Below, piece by piece: positions 26,037 through 34,770 of a stretch of DNA of 64,000 nucleotides. A model generated the notes under the pieces. That model saw nothing but the letters and a program-made list of their open reading frames with translations, was not told where the DNA came from and did no database searches. The translations under genes and the position numbers were made by a program. Within the stretch, counting starts at the first letter, position 1. Every line of letters begins with the position of its first letter. Origin of the DNA: Phycisphaerales bacterium (GTDB lineage Bacteria > Planctomycetota > Phycisphaerae > Phycisphaerales > SM1A02); NCBI GenBank assembly GCA_028278245.1, contig JANQEQ010000131.1:1-64000 (forward strand), in the 5' to 3' direction.

Positions 26037-26681
26037 ATGCCCCTGACACCACCGGCTGGATTGCCCCCCATACTTCATCGCGATCAACACATGGTGGTGC
26101 TCGATAAACCCTCGGGCCTGCTTTCGGTACCGGGTATCGGTCCGGAAAACGCAGATAGTCTGGCAGGCAGAGTGCAGGACAACTTCCCCGGAGCGCTCAT
26201 TGTCCATCGACTGGATCGGGATACGTCCGGTGTCATCATCATGGCACTCGATCCCCAGTCGCATCGTGAACTGAGTCGACAATTTCAGGATCGCAAGGTG
26301 GGAAAGCGATATGTCGCAATTGTGGCGGGATTCGTGAAAGAGTCTGAGGGCCTGATTAATTTGCCGTTGCGTAAGGATATGGATCGCCCGCCCAGACATA
26401 TCGTCGACCATGCCCATGGCAAACGCGCTGTAACCGAGTGGCGTATTCTGCAGCGCGAAACAGAACAGACACGAATCGAATTGCAACCTCAGACAGGTCG
26501 CTCACATCAGCTTCGCGTGCACATGAAATCCATTAACCATCCAATCCTCGGCGATGATCTTTATGCACCGCCGGAAGTGTTAGAGATGTCCGATCGCCTG
26601 ATGTTGCACGCACTGTCATTGGCAATAGCGCACCCGGTTACTGGTGCGCCAATGACATTCACCGCGGATTGCCCGTTCTGA
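26037..26681 (+). CDS. RluA-family pseudouridine synthase
   Basis: A 214-aa enzyme that isomerises uridine in rRNA or tRNA. The catalytic motif HRLDRDTSGV (Asp) is present, with DKPSGLLSVPG before it, LQPQTGRSHQLRVH and GDDLYAP after it. It lacks an S4 domain, as do RluA and RluC/D-short forms, so its target cannot be told. It diverges from the lipoprotein gene, leaving 106 bases between the two starts. Confidence 0.95.
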   Translation: MPLTPPAGLPPILHRDQHMVVLDKPSGLLSVPGIGPENADSLAGRVQDNFPGALIVHRLDRDTSGVIIMALDPQSHRELSRQFQDRKVGKRYVAIVAGFVKESEGLINLPLRKDMDRPPRHIVDHAHGKRAVTEWRILQRETEQTRIELQPQTGRSHQLRVHMKSINHPILGDDLYAPPEVLEMSDRLMLHALSLAIAHPVTGAPMTFTADCPF

Positions 26682-26740
26682 ATATGCTTGAGAAGATCTG
26701 AAGGGGCTATGTGTGACTAAATGTGTAATTGAGTTTGTAT

Positions 26741-27646
26741 TTACGGGCACACACCCCACATGCCGAGCATTTCAAATACGTCATTGATGTCTACCACACC
26801 GTCGCCGGTGAGATCGGCCGGGCAGGGTTCCGGGCAGTTTGCGGTTGCGCACTCTGTGTAATCACCCACATACATACCGCCCGCATTGTTGCAATCGTCT
26901 TCGGTCCCAACCATGCACACACCGCCATCAAGACAACACGCGCCTGTATCGGGAGCCCGGATGGACCAATCGAGTCCTCCTACCGAGTCGATGGTGGGAT
27001 TGCCAGAGCCGACAAATGTGCAATCATCGATCCGGGGACTGCTCCCGAGGTTGTATATGCCGCCGCTGTGATTGGCGTCATTGCCGTCGAAGGTGCATTC
27101 GACGAGTAAGGGGCTACTCACGTAGTTGTAAATTCCGCCACCTTCTGAGAAGGCTGTATTACCACTAAACGTGCAATGTTCTACTGTTGGATTGCTAATT
27201 AAATTGATGAGCATTCCGCCACCATTGGTGGTCGAGTGATTGTCATAGAACACACAGTAGGTCACAATCGGGCTGGAGGAAGTGATTTGCATCCCATGAT
27301 CAGATGCCGCCGGGGTTGAGTGGGTGATGGTGAAACCGCTGATGACGGTGTCGGTCCCTTCACCGTTCACACATTGCACTGTCGGACTCGCGCTTGGGCC
27401 GATAATGCGCGTGGTGTCCACGATGTTCGGATTCGTTGGATCGATACTGTGGATGGTGAATGCTTTGCCCAGTAGGTCAATGTGTTCGACGTAGTCGCCG
27501 GGTTGAACGATGATCTCATCACCGTTGGCCGCTACGGATATTGCCTGCTGGATGAAGGGCCAGTCACCTGGGACGTTGATGATGTCAGCCGAGAGAGTCG
27601 TGTTAACCACCAGAATTGCAGTCACGAATTGGATTGTGAAACGCAT
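26741..27646 (-). CDS. Secreted parallel beta-helix protein with dockerin-like tail
   Basis: ATG 27646 is fixed by a strong AAGGAGGAG site seven bases upstream; the longer frame is not needed. The 301-aa protein begins with a signal peptide (MRFTIQFVTAILVVNTTLSA). Then come right-handed beta-helix repeats of the pectate-lyase/NosD type (GDWPFIQQAIS, IIVQPGDYVEHIDL, SGFTITHS, HCTFSGNTAFSEGGGIYNY). The C terminus has the GACCLDGGVCMVG...C Cys module and then CPADLTGDGVVDINDVFEMLGMWGVC, a one-repeat dockerin/EF-hand-like element. It is next to a second dockerin-tailed gene with a near-identical final cassette. Confidence 0.87.
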   Translation of the reverse strand: MRFTIQFVTAILVVNTTLSADIINVPGDWPFIQQAISVAANGDEIIVQPGDYVEHIDLLGKAFTIHSIDPTNPNIVDTTRIIGPSASPTVQCVNGEGTDTVISGFTITHSTPAASDHGMQITSSSPIVTYCVFYDNHSTTNGGGMLINLISNPTVEHCTFSGNTAFSEGGGIYNYVSSPLLVECTFDGNDANHSGGIYNLGSSPRIDDCTFVGSGNPTIDSVGGLDWSIRAPDTGACCLDGGVCMVGTEDDCNNAGGMYVGDYTECATANCPEPCPADLTGDGVVDINDVFEMLGMWGVCP

Positions 27647-27758
27647 GGGGACTCCTCCTTCACCTTCAAAATACCACAAGATCCAAAATCACTGAAGGCA
27701 AAAACTTTTGAGTTTAGGGATCAGGAAAGCTGGAGTGAGTGTGTGATTGAATTTGCAG

Positions 27759-28448
27759 TTACGGACACACGCCCCACATGCCGAGAATTTCGAAGATGTC
27801 ATTGATGTCAACCACGCCGTCGCCGTTGAGATCAGCCGGGCAGGGTTGGGGGCAGGTGACGGTATCGCAGTCTGTATCATCACCCATGTACGTACCACTG
27901 ACAGAAAGACAATCAGCCTCAGACAATATGAGACAACCTTCGTTAATACAACACGCACCAAGATCGGTCACATAAATCTGCACCAACACTGATTGATCAG
28001 TTGAAGCCACATGACCTCCGATATCACCGGCGTGAATTATGACACTGTGTGATGTGAACGAAAGATCTGAGTTATCAATATTCTCCCAGCCGGCGCCGGT
28101 CGCAGAAGTCACTTCAACACCGACGATTTCCCGGTAATGATCCCCGATCCAGTCAAGATCGATAAACTCGAACCTGAGGTTGTAAAACCACGGTTTACCG
28201 GTTGTGTATGAAAAGACCTCGATCGTGTCCCCCTGAACGTTGTAGCCAATTTCCCAAGAAAACCAGTTACCAATCTCCTCGAGCCCATCCCGAACCAATT
28301 CAGTATTCTCAGCTGACGCCCCCCCTTCTACCCGCGCAGTCATGATGTCTCCGATGAAATCCGCGTGCGATGACTGTGATAATCCCATTCCTGCCACGAC
28401 CGCAACTGCCGCGAACACACTTGTCATACTTGTCAGCCGGTTGCCCAT
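27759..28448 (-). CDS. Secreted protein with GACC Cys module and dockerin-like tail
   Basis: Starts at ATG 28448, six bases after AAAGGAG; an alternative at 28475 overlaps nothing but lacks a better site. The 229-aa protein has a signal peptide (SVFAAVAVVAGMGLSQSSHA) and a globular N-terminal domain of about 130 residues (IMTARVEGGASAENTELVRDG to VSTDQSVLVQIYVTDLG) of unknown type. Then GACCINEGCLILSEADC and CPADLNGDGVVDINDIFEILGMWGVC. The final approx. 100 bases are highly similar in DNA to those of the neighbouring gene, so the tail is a recently copied cassette. The nearest gene downstream lies 112 bases away. Confidence 0.85.
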   Translation of the reverse strand: MGNRLTSMTSVFAAVAVVAGMGLSQSSHADFIGDIMTARVEGGASAENTELVRDGLEEIGNWFSWEIGYNVQGDTIEVFSYTTGKPWFYNLRFEFIDLDWIGDHYREIVGVEVTSATGAGWENIDNSDLSFTSHSVIIHAGDIGGHVASTDQSVLVQIYVTDLGACCINEGCLILSEADCLSVSGTYMGDDTDCDTVTCPQPCPADLNGDGVVDINDIFEILGMWGVCP

Positions 28449-28734
28449 CCCGAACTCCTTTCCTTCTCCACGCATTGGTGAGACGAATGTGTAGATTATG
28501 AAGTGATACAGCCGTTACTTGTACAGGCTTGTACCTTGATCAAATCATAATTCTCGAAGCAGCTTGCACAAGAGAAAAATGACTTCTTCGTCCACCATTC
28601 TTCGTGATTAACGAACCTGCTGTGAAAATGGGCAGGTATTTGCTGCAATCCACATATGTGGAGATGTAATCCTGGAGTTGCAGGGATCAGGTGAAATGGA
28701 ATAGAGAGAGATGCTCCGTTGCGGATTTTTTAAA

Positions 28735-30063
28735 TCACACTTTGGTCGTGTGTTCTTCGCATTTCACACCGAGGTTTTCCAGCTCATCCAGCACGGGATT
28801 ATAAATCTCAGGTATGACTGGGATCTGCACCCCGGTGTGCGTGGTAGCGCCTTCGAGAATAAGTCGCGCACTGATCGCGGCGGGCAGGCTGACAGTGCGC
28901 GCCATGGCGGAGTCACCGTTGGGTTGGCCGTAATCCACCAGCGTGGACGTGATGTTTTCAGCGGATTTATCGGGAAACTCTGCCATGAAGTAATGACAGA
29001 GGATGAGCATGTCGCGTTCACCCGGCTTGTAACTCATCATTTGCGCCATGCGCGCAGCCAGCACATCCAGTGGTGTTGTCTCTCTGTCAGTGATCGGACA
29101 GGGATCATTACTGAACAAACCCAGCCACTCAAAACGCTGGATCACATCGGAATCGAGATCTAACTGCAGCTTCCTGGCAACACTTTTACGCAAATCATCC
29201 GATCCATTGTTGCTGACAAAGGTTCGCATCCAATGGGCCATATCCATACCAGCAGGATAAGTTGTGGACTCTTCGCTGAGCAGTCCCAGGTCGACGACTT
29301 TCTTCAGGCTGTCGCACCATCCTTCGTTTCGGAACGTGCCGCGGAACATGGTGTGGGCGTAAGCGAGGCCGTATAGATCAATGTATTCGAGCGAATTGCG
29401 GTTGGGATATCCTTCAAATGTTCCCAATCCCCTGACTGTTACATTTTCGTGATTGAGAAAAAGATCCGTTCCCGGTACGAAGATCTCCTTGCCGTCTTCG
29501 CGCCAGCGTGCATCGGCTTTACTGGCTGTGCATACACCCCGCGGGCTCCAGGAAAACTTATATCCCCAGGGGTTATCATTGGAATCGGGTGCGGGCAGAC
29601 CACCGCAATAACTCTTGAAACTTACAATTTTGCCGCCTCGCTCCCGAACATCGTGAATCACACGCATGGCGGTCATGTGATCTATCCCGGGATCGGCACC
29701 TGTTTCATTGAGCAGCATAATTCCCGCATCGTGTGCAGGTTGATCCATTTCGTGCATGGCATCGCTGACATAAGATGTCGTGACCATCGGCACCTTATGC
29801 GTGACACACGCTTTTGCGACAGATGGATGAAACGGAGCAGGCAGCAGGCTCATAACCAGATCGTGAGCCGCTACCAGTGTGTTCAACTCGTCAGCTTTTC
29901 CTGCATCAACAAGAACGGCGCAGCCGTTGGGATGTCCTCCGATCAAATCCTCTGCATGATCGGGCACATCACTGGCCACGGTAAGCAGGAAGTTATGATC
30001 CAGCAGATACCGGATCGAAGGTGGTGTTACCAGCCCGGCACCGAGCAGCAGGATTTTCTTCAT
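28735..30063 (-). CDS. Saccharopine dehydrogenase (L-glutamate-forming)
   Basis: A 442-aa NAD(P)-dependent enzyme of the LYS9/AASS C-terminal type, which splits saccharopine to 2-aminoadipate semialdehyde and glutamate. N-terminal Rossmann LLLGAGLVTPPSIRYLL; SLLPAPFHPSVAKACV; the ETGADPGIDHMTAM motif; then SYCGGLPAPDSNDNPWGYKFSWSP, GLGTFEGYPNRNSLEYIDLYGL and TMFRGTFRNEGWC, all typical of the saccharopine reductase branch. It lies 41 bases downstream of the lysine-ketoglutarate reductase gene, so the two form an operon. In animals and plants the two activities are fused in one protein; here they are separate. Confidence 0.93.
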   Translation of the reverse strand: MKKILLLGAGLVTPPSIRYLLDHNFLLTVASDVPDHAEDLIGGHPNGCAVLVDAGKADELNTLVAAHDLVMSLLPAPFHPSVAKACVTHKVPMVTTSYVSDAMHEMDQPAHDAGIMLLNETGADPGIDHMTAMRVIHDVRERGGKIVSFKSYCGGLPAPDSNDNPWGYKFSWSPRGVCTASKADARWREDGKEIFVPGTDLFLNHENVTVRGLGTFEGYPNRNSLEYIDLYGLAYAHTMFRGTFRNEGWCDSLKKVVDLGLLSEESTTYPAGMDMAHWMRTFVSNNGSDDLRKSVARKLQLDLDSDVIQRFEWLGLFSNDPCPITDRETTPLDVLAARMAQMMSYKPGERDMLILCHYFMAEFPDKSAENITSTLVDYGQPNGDSAMARTVSLPAAISARLILEGATTHTGVQIPVIPEIYNPVLDELENLGVKCEEHTTKV

Positions 30064-30104
30064 GACTTAACTCCCACTCCTAAGGTGAAAGATAAACAAA
30101 TGCC

Positions 30105-31400
30105 TCAGGGAAGAAACTCCTGAAGGTACCGGTACGACTCAGTCAACTCTCCGCGATAAACAATAACCGCCCCAGCCAATTCGGGCGGTAGTCCGCTTTG
30201 ATCCAATGTGCTCGAGAAATCTGCTGACGCCAGAGCGGGGATAAACGGTTTCAGCGCTTCGCTGAACGATCGTGATGCATCCACGGGAACCTCGCAGGGC
30301 AGGAAATCCACCGCCTGAACGACCGGCCCGTGCCCGATGACACCATCAGCGGTGGTGCCGTTGACGGGATCGTAAACATAAATTGGGCTGTCCGGCGTGG
30401 TCGATCGCGTGGTGCAGGCCAGTGAACCGTCGATGTCGCAGGTGATATCACCGATGACGCGCAGTCGTGGTGAATTATTTTCGTAAAGCTGTTGGAACTG
30501 TTCCTGCGTGATCAATCGGGGATAACGCGGTTCCCAGTAAATGCAGTTGATCAACATCGACAAGTGCGGCACGTACTGAATGAAATCGGCCTGGTACTTG
30601 TCCGGCTGCTGGTAATATTCCAGCAACTCAAACGGTTGTGTTGCATCCGTTCGCTGCACGAGGTGTTCTTCCTTGAAAACCACCTTGTAACAGGCATGTT
30701 TATCGACTGGTAGTTCAGCCAGCTCTGACGGCTGCACTTCCTTCATCGGCAGAAGATCGTAAATCTCCTGCGCGCCCTGTGAGACCTGCCCGTAGCCGGC
30801 AAAGCCACATACGAATGGTGTCAGCACTTCGGGCAATCCATTGGTGGAAATCTCATCAGTAATCTTGTGAAATGATTCCCTCACATGAGCCAGATCACGA
30901 TAGCGGTGTGCCGGTTCGATCTGCTGGAATGGCGAGTCAATGCCCTCGTGTTCCAATCGGCGTCCCAATGCCCACAGGCTGTCGATCATGCCTGCGATGC
31001 CGGCAAATCTGCCGAAGAACACCAGTCGCTGCCCGTTCCCGTTGACTATCTTTTCGTAGTCGATCAACGTGCAATCCAGATCCATGATGCGGCGGAGGGC
31101 AGGCATGTTCTCCGGCTGCCCCTTGATCGTGTGGCTGAAAAAGACATACGTTCTGCTCGGCTCAAACAAGGCGGGTGGGATTTCTTTCACGCCCAGGATA
31201 ATCGGGCAATCGTTCAAACTATCCGCAATCGTCGATCCTGCGGCTCGGTACTGCTCATCATCGAAAGCGCGTTGTGTTGAGCTTTGGATGGTGAAGGTGA
31301 TGCCATGATCACGGCTCAGTGCTGCGACATCTTCGGGGACTAGCGGCGTGCGGGCTTCCCAGGGGCCTTTATCTTCCCGACGTATACTGATTTGCGCCAT
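30105..31400 (-). CDS. Lysine-ketoglutarate reductase (saccharopine-forming), AASS N-terminal type
   Basis: A 431-aa protein of the AlaDH/PNT superfamily with the eukaryote-like LKR pattern: ISIRREDKGPWEARTPLVPEDV at the N terminus, GVKEIPPALFEPSRTYVFFSHTIKGQPENMPALRRIMD, DYEKIVNGNGQRLVFFGRFAGIAGMID, and VGHRY-like AHRYRDLAHVR. It condenses lysine and 2-oxoglutarate to saccharopine using NADPH. Glycine-rich CGFAGYGQVSQGAQEIYDLLP is the nucleotide-binding loop. Its stop lies 41 bases before the saccharopine dehydrogenase gene, and the ALDH7 gene upstream supplies the third step. The three steps together make lysine degradation to 2-aminoadipate likely. Confidence 0.9.
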   Translation of the reverse strand: MAQISIRREDKGPWEARTPLVPEDVAALSRDHGITFTIQSSTQRAFDDEQYRAAGSTIADSLNDCPIILGVKEIPPALFEPSRTYVFFSHTIKGQPENMPALRRIMDLDCTLIDYEKIVNGNGQRLVFFGRFAGIAGMIDSLWALGRRLEHEGIDSPFQQIEPAHRYRDLAHVRESFHKITDEISTNGLPEVLTPFVCGFAGYGQVSQGAQEIYDLLPMKEVQPSELAELPVDKHACYKVVFKEEHLVQRTDATQPFELLEYYQQPDKYQADFIQYVPHLSMLINCIYWEPRYPRLITQEQFQQLYENNSPRLRVIGDITCDIDGSLACTTRSTTPDSPIYVYDPVNGTTADGVIGHGPVVQAVDFLPCEVPVDASRSFSEALKPFIPALASADFSSTLDQSGLPPELAGAVIVYRGELTESYRYLQEFLP

Positions 31401-31521
31401 AAAAACCTCGCTGGGGCTGGAGAATCAACGAAAAACATGACCGACAGGTGGAGAAATCGTAGGAGTTCTCACCCAGCGGATCAACGGGCGATAATCCTGT
31501 GTAGACTCAGAGCGTCGATTG

Positions 31522-31579
31522 GGTGGCACGGTTCTCCGAGTCGTGATTTTACTTTCACCGCTCAGAGAGCGGTGCCACC
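31522..31579. repeat. Inverted repeat with an inner hairpin (GGTGGCAC...GTGCCACC)
   Basis: GGTGGCAC with GGTTCTCCGAG (31522-31540) pairs with CTCAGAGAGC and GGTGCCACC (31561-31579) around a 20-base loop, with about three mismatches. The right arm holds its own hairpin ACCGCT-CAGAG-AGCGGT. The layout is like REP-type elements; it lies in the spacer between the LKR and ALDH genes. Confidence 0.5.
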
Positions 31580-31596
31580 AAACAATGCGCTTACCA

Positions 31597-31625
31597 ATCA
31601 CGGTTTAGATTGTTTAAACCGTGAT
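31597..31625. repeat. Perfect 11-bp hairpin
   Basis: ATCACGGTTTA (31597-31607) and TAAACCGTGAT (31615-31625) are perfect complements with a seven-base loop. No T-run follows on the minus strand (the bases there are TGGTAAG), so this looks more like a structural repeat or regulatory RNA element than a terminator. Confidence 0.45.
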
Positions 31626-31645
31626 ATGTATAAAGATCAATAATA

Positions 31646-31671
31646 AAGCCCCGGAATCCTTTCCGAGGCTT
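31646..31671 (-). terminator. Rho-independent terminator downstream of the ALDH7-type gene
   Basis: On the minus strand AAGCCTCGGAA and TTCCGGGGCTT form an 11-bp stem (one mismatch) with a short loop, followed by TATTATT. It lies 29 bases after the dehydrogenase stop at 31700, so the aldehyde dehydrogenase gene is probably its own transcription unit, separate from LKR/SDH. Confidence 0.75.
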
Positions 31672-31699
31672 GGCTTCTCTCTCTCAAATCTCAGAACGC

Positions 31700-33244
31700 T
31701 CACTCAAACTTGATCCCTTGTGCCAGGGGCAGATCGGTCGACCAGTTGATGGTATTGGTCTGGCGTCGCATGTACGCTTTCCAGGCATCGGAACCGGATT
31801 CACGCCCGCCGCCCGTTTCCTTTTCGCCGCCGAACGCGCCGCCGATTTCCGCACCGGACGTGCCGATGTTGATGTTGGCGATACCGCAATCCGATCCGGC
31901 GTGAGACAGGAACCGTTCAGCGTTGCGCATATTCAAAGTGAACATGGAACTGGACAGTCCCTGCGGCACATCGTTGTGCATTTGGATTGCATCATCAAGA
32001 TCATCGTATTCAATCAGGTAAAGAATCGGTGCGAATGTTTCTTCCTGTACGATCTCCATATCGTTGCGCGCTTCCACGAGTGTGGGTTCAACGAAGTAGC
32101 CGGGTTTATCAACGCGATTGCCGCCGAAGATGATTTTGCCGCCCTGTTGCTTGGCCTGTTCCAGAGCATTCATCATGTCGTTGATCGCATCTTCGTGCAC
32201 CATCGGGCTAACAAGTGTGCTTTCATCGAGCGGATCACCGATGCGATCAAGTAAGCCCTGATAGGCGGTGAGCAGTCGTTTCTTGACGTCGGCCGCTATC
32301 GACTTGTGAAGGAACAGGCGTCGTGTGCTGGTGCAGCGCTGGCCGGTGGTGCCGACCGCACCGAAAACGACTGAGGGAAGTAGCATGTCGATATCGCAGG
32401 TTTCGTCAGCGATGATGGCATTGTTGCCGCCTAATTCGAGAATGGTGCGACCGAAACGCTCGCCGAGATTCTTGGCAACGTGTCGCCCCATTTTGGTGGA
32501 TCCGGTGAATGAGACGAGCGGAATACGCTTGTCGTTGAGCATCTCGTTGCCGATTGTCCTGCCCGGCCCCATCGCCAGTTCAAACACGCTTTCCCAGCCG
32601 TGATCTTTCATCACTTTGTTACAGACTTCATGGAGTGCGATGGTGACGAGCGGTGTTGAGTGCGAGCATTTCCAGAGCATCGTGTCGCCACAAACTGCTG
32701 CAATCATCGCGTTCCAGGCCCAGACTGCGGCGGGGAAATTGAATGCAGTGATGATGCCGACTACACCCAGCGGATGCCACTGCTCGTACATGCGGTGGCC
32801 CGGTCGCTCCGAGTGCATCGTCAGGCCGTAGAGTTGGCGTGACAGACCAACCGCAAAATCTGCGATGTCGATTGCTTCCTGCACTTCGCCCAGGCCTTCC
32901 TGTCGGATCTTACCCATTTCAAGCGAGATCAGTTCACCCAGTGGTTCCTTGTATTGCCGCATTGCCTCGCCGATCTGCCTGACGATCTCACCGCGTTGCG
33001 GAGCAGGAATCATCCGCCACGATTTGAATGTCGTGTGTGCGCGATCGACGGCCTGCTGATATTCCTCGATGGACATCTGCCGCACTGCTGCAAGGGGTTC
33101 ACCGGTCGTTGGATTCTTGCTGATCAACCAGTCATCCGGAGCATCCGCAGGTGATTTGATCCAGGGATGCTTGTCCAGTCCGAGAGCCGAGAAAATTTCC
33201 TGTTGTTTCTGATTTGCTGAAGTCGTGATCGCTGATGTTGTCAT
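31700..33244 (-). CDS. ALDH7-type 2-aminoadipate semialdehyde dehydrogenase
   Basis: A 514-aa aldehyde dehydrogenase, start ATG 33244 (an in-frame ATG at 33262 adds six residues). The catalytic Cys is in GTTGQRCTSTRRL and the Glu in ILELGGNNAI; FTGSTKMGRHVA is the cofactor loop. The C-terminal FGGEKETGGGRESGSDAWK and YMRRQTNTINWS are features of the ALDH7A1/antiquitin branch, which oxidises 2-aminoadipate semialdehyde. It precedes the LKR and SDH genes on the same strand and supplies the third step of the saccharopine pathway. A hairpin terminator separates it from them. Confidence 0.93.
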   Translation of the reverse strand: MTTSAITTSANQKQQEIFSALGLDKHPWIKSPADAPDDWLISKNPTTGEPLAAVRQMSIEEYQQAVDRAHTTFKSWRMIPAPQRGEIVRQIGEAMRQYKEPLGELISLEMGKIRQEGLGEVQEAIDIADFAVGLSRQLYGLTMHSERPGHRMYEQWHPLGVVGIITAFNFPAAVWAWNAMIAAVCGDTMLWKCSHSTPLVTIALHEVCNKVMKDHGWESVFELAMGPGRTIGNEMLNDKRIPLVSFTGSTKMGRHVAKNLGERFGRTILELGGNNAIIADETCDIDMLLPSVVFGAVGTTGQRCTSTRRLFLHKSIAADVKKRLLTAYQGLLDRIGDPLDESTLVSPMVHEDAINDMMNALEQAKQQGGKIIFGGNRVDKPGYFVEPTLVEARNDMEIVQEETFAPILYLIEYDDLDDAIQMHNDVPQGLSSSMFTLNMRNAERFLSHAGSDCGIANINIGTSGAEIGGAFGGEKETGGGRESGSDAWKAYMRRQTNTINWSTDLPLAQGIKFE

Positions 33245-33459
33245 GGCTGTTATCCAACACACGTAGGGCCAGATGAAAATGGATCGTCAAGATCAATCCT
33301 GTGAACACTCGTTGGATTGGATGGCAGCGCAGAACTTGGCATGCACGATCAATCCGCAGAGCACGAACGGAGCAAAGCCCCGATGAATCACCAATCCTAG
33401 GCACGATGGCAGGTATGGGCAGCCGGGTGTATCAAAGGATCGGCCTGAACTGATGGTGA

Positions 33460-34668
33460 TCAGAATGGCTTCCCTGGGCGAAACAGTGCCGCAACCGCAG
33501 TGTGGCCGTGTACAAAGGACTGATTCCCGATCGGTCCGATCTCACCGGCGGCGAAAAATCCAGACAGCGGGACATTTTTCAGGCGCTGGCGGATCATCTG
33601 TACATCGTGATGAGATTCGCCGAAGAGACGCTTTCCTCGGCCGTTGCAAGTGAACAACAAAGCGCCGAACGGACGGGGCTTGAGTTGTTCAGCATCCAGG
33701 AGCAGGGCGAGATCCTCCGATGCAGTCTCCCCATCGCGGATGTGAAACTGGATCGTCTGCCCGACGTTGGGATGGTCGGAGGTCGCAATCGCTTTGGTTT
33801 CCTGATTGATGCCCATGATGTTGCGGATCAGGAAATCACCTCGGCCGAAGCGTTCCCGGTATTCATTGATCACAGTGCCGATGAGCACACCCTTCTTCAG
33901 CAATTCACGCTGCTCTTCGGGAAGTGAAGCAGTGGTTTCCTGTAACACGGTAAATGCAGGCTTCCCCCCCAGTTCGAGGATCGTCGTGCCATCGACTTTC
34001 GTGATGACCAGTGGATTTCCAAACGGCCGACATCCCTGGCTGACAACACAGTCAACCGTGACTTTTCCCGACAGGCTCACGCCCACCGCGCCGCCGTTGA
34101 GAAACTGATCGTCGATCATGAGCATGTTACCGCTGGGTTGGCTCGATCCCGATGCAATTCCTCCGATGATGGTGACCGGTTGTTCCTTGCCGCGGCAATT
34201 CGTGAGTGCAGGCACCAATCGCGTGACCGGAACGCTGAATGGATCAGCCAGTATAAATGTTGCACGGGTGTCATCCTGCAGGCCGATCCGCTCGGGGATA
34301 GTATCGGGCTTGCTGATCTGGATGGGAAACTTCGGTGTGGAGATCCAGGGTTGCAACGTGACATCGGGCAGGCGAAAAGCAATTGTGGATAAGCCGGCTA
34401 TACCCTCGCACTCTTCATCACCGCCGACAACACCTTCGGTTGTGGTGCCAATCATTGTGGTGGGATTGACCGTGTTGCGGATGGTCGCTGCCGCTTCCAT
34501 GAATGCTGCCACATGATGGTAGCTGGCGAACATCACCACCAGATCGCAGTGCTCTCCGATATCCTCACGCAGTTTCTCAGCCACTTCAGAGGCTGCGGTA
34601 CGCGTGTCCAGGTGGCCGCTCAATGCCTGGGCGGCAAAGGGCTTTACGGTTGATGCGGGGGAACTCAT
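33460..34668 (-). CDS. FIST N/C-domain protein
   Basis: A 402-aa protein consisting of the FIST N and FIST C sensory domains. ATG 34668 is preferred to 34707 since the leader in between has no family match. Landmarks include the DLVVMFASYHH strand, MIGTTTEGVVGGDEECEG, IGGIASGSSQPSGNMLMIDD, and the C-terminal FGALLFTCNGRGKRLFGESHHDVQ, with VPLSGFFAAGEIGPIG. FIST domains bind small ligands such as amino acids and are usually joined to signalling modules; here the protein is stand-alone. It stands upstream of the lysine-degradation genes, separated by 215 bases. Confidence 0.9.
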   Translation of the reverse strand: MSSPASTVKPFAAQALSGHLDTRTAASEVAEKLREDIGEHCDLVVMFASYHHVAAFMEAAATIRNTVNPTTMIGTTTEGVVGGDEECEGIAGLSTIAFRLPDVTLQPWISTPKFPIQISKPDTIPERIGLQDDTRATFILADPFSVPVTRLVPALTNCRGKEQPVTIIGGIASGSSQPSGNMLMIDDQFLNGGAVGVSLSGKVTVDCVVSQGCRPFGNPLVITKVDGTTILELGGKPAFTVLQETTASLPEEQRELLKKGVLIGTVINEYRERFGRGDFLIRNIMGINQETKAIATSDHPNVGQTIQFHIRDGETASEDLALLLDAEQLKPRPFGALLFTCNGRGKRLFGESHHDVQMIRQRLKNVPLSGFFAAGEIGPIGNQSFVHGHTAVAALFRPGKPF

Positions 34669-34770
34669 GGCATTGATCGTAGCAACCTCGGGCCGCGAGA
34701 GAAACAAGGAGGTCTACGAGCGATAAACATTGAAAGCCGCTACAATTCATTGGCTGGCATTAATGATCCA

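Noticed and set aside
31597-31625. Perfect hairpin as a second terminator
   Set aside because: No T-run follows on the relevant strand; listed only as a repeat.
33132-33404. A 90-codon frame antisense to the ALDH gene start and in the spacer
   Set aside because: Overlaps the coding start of a clear gene in another frame and has no protein-like features.
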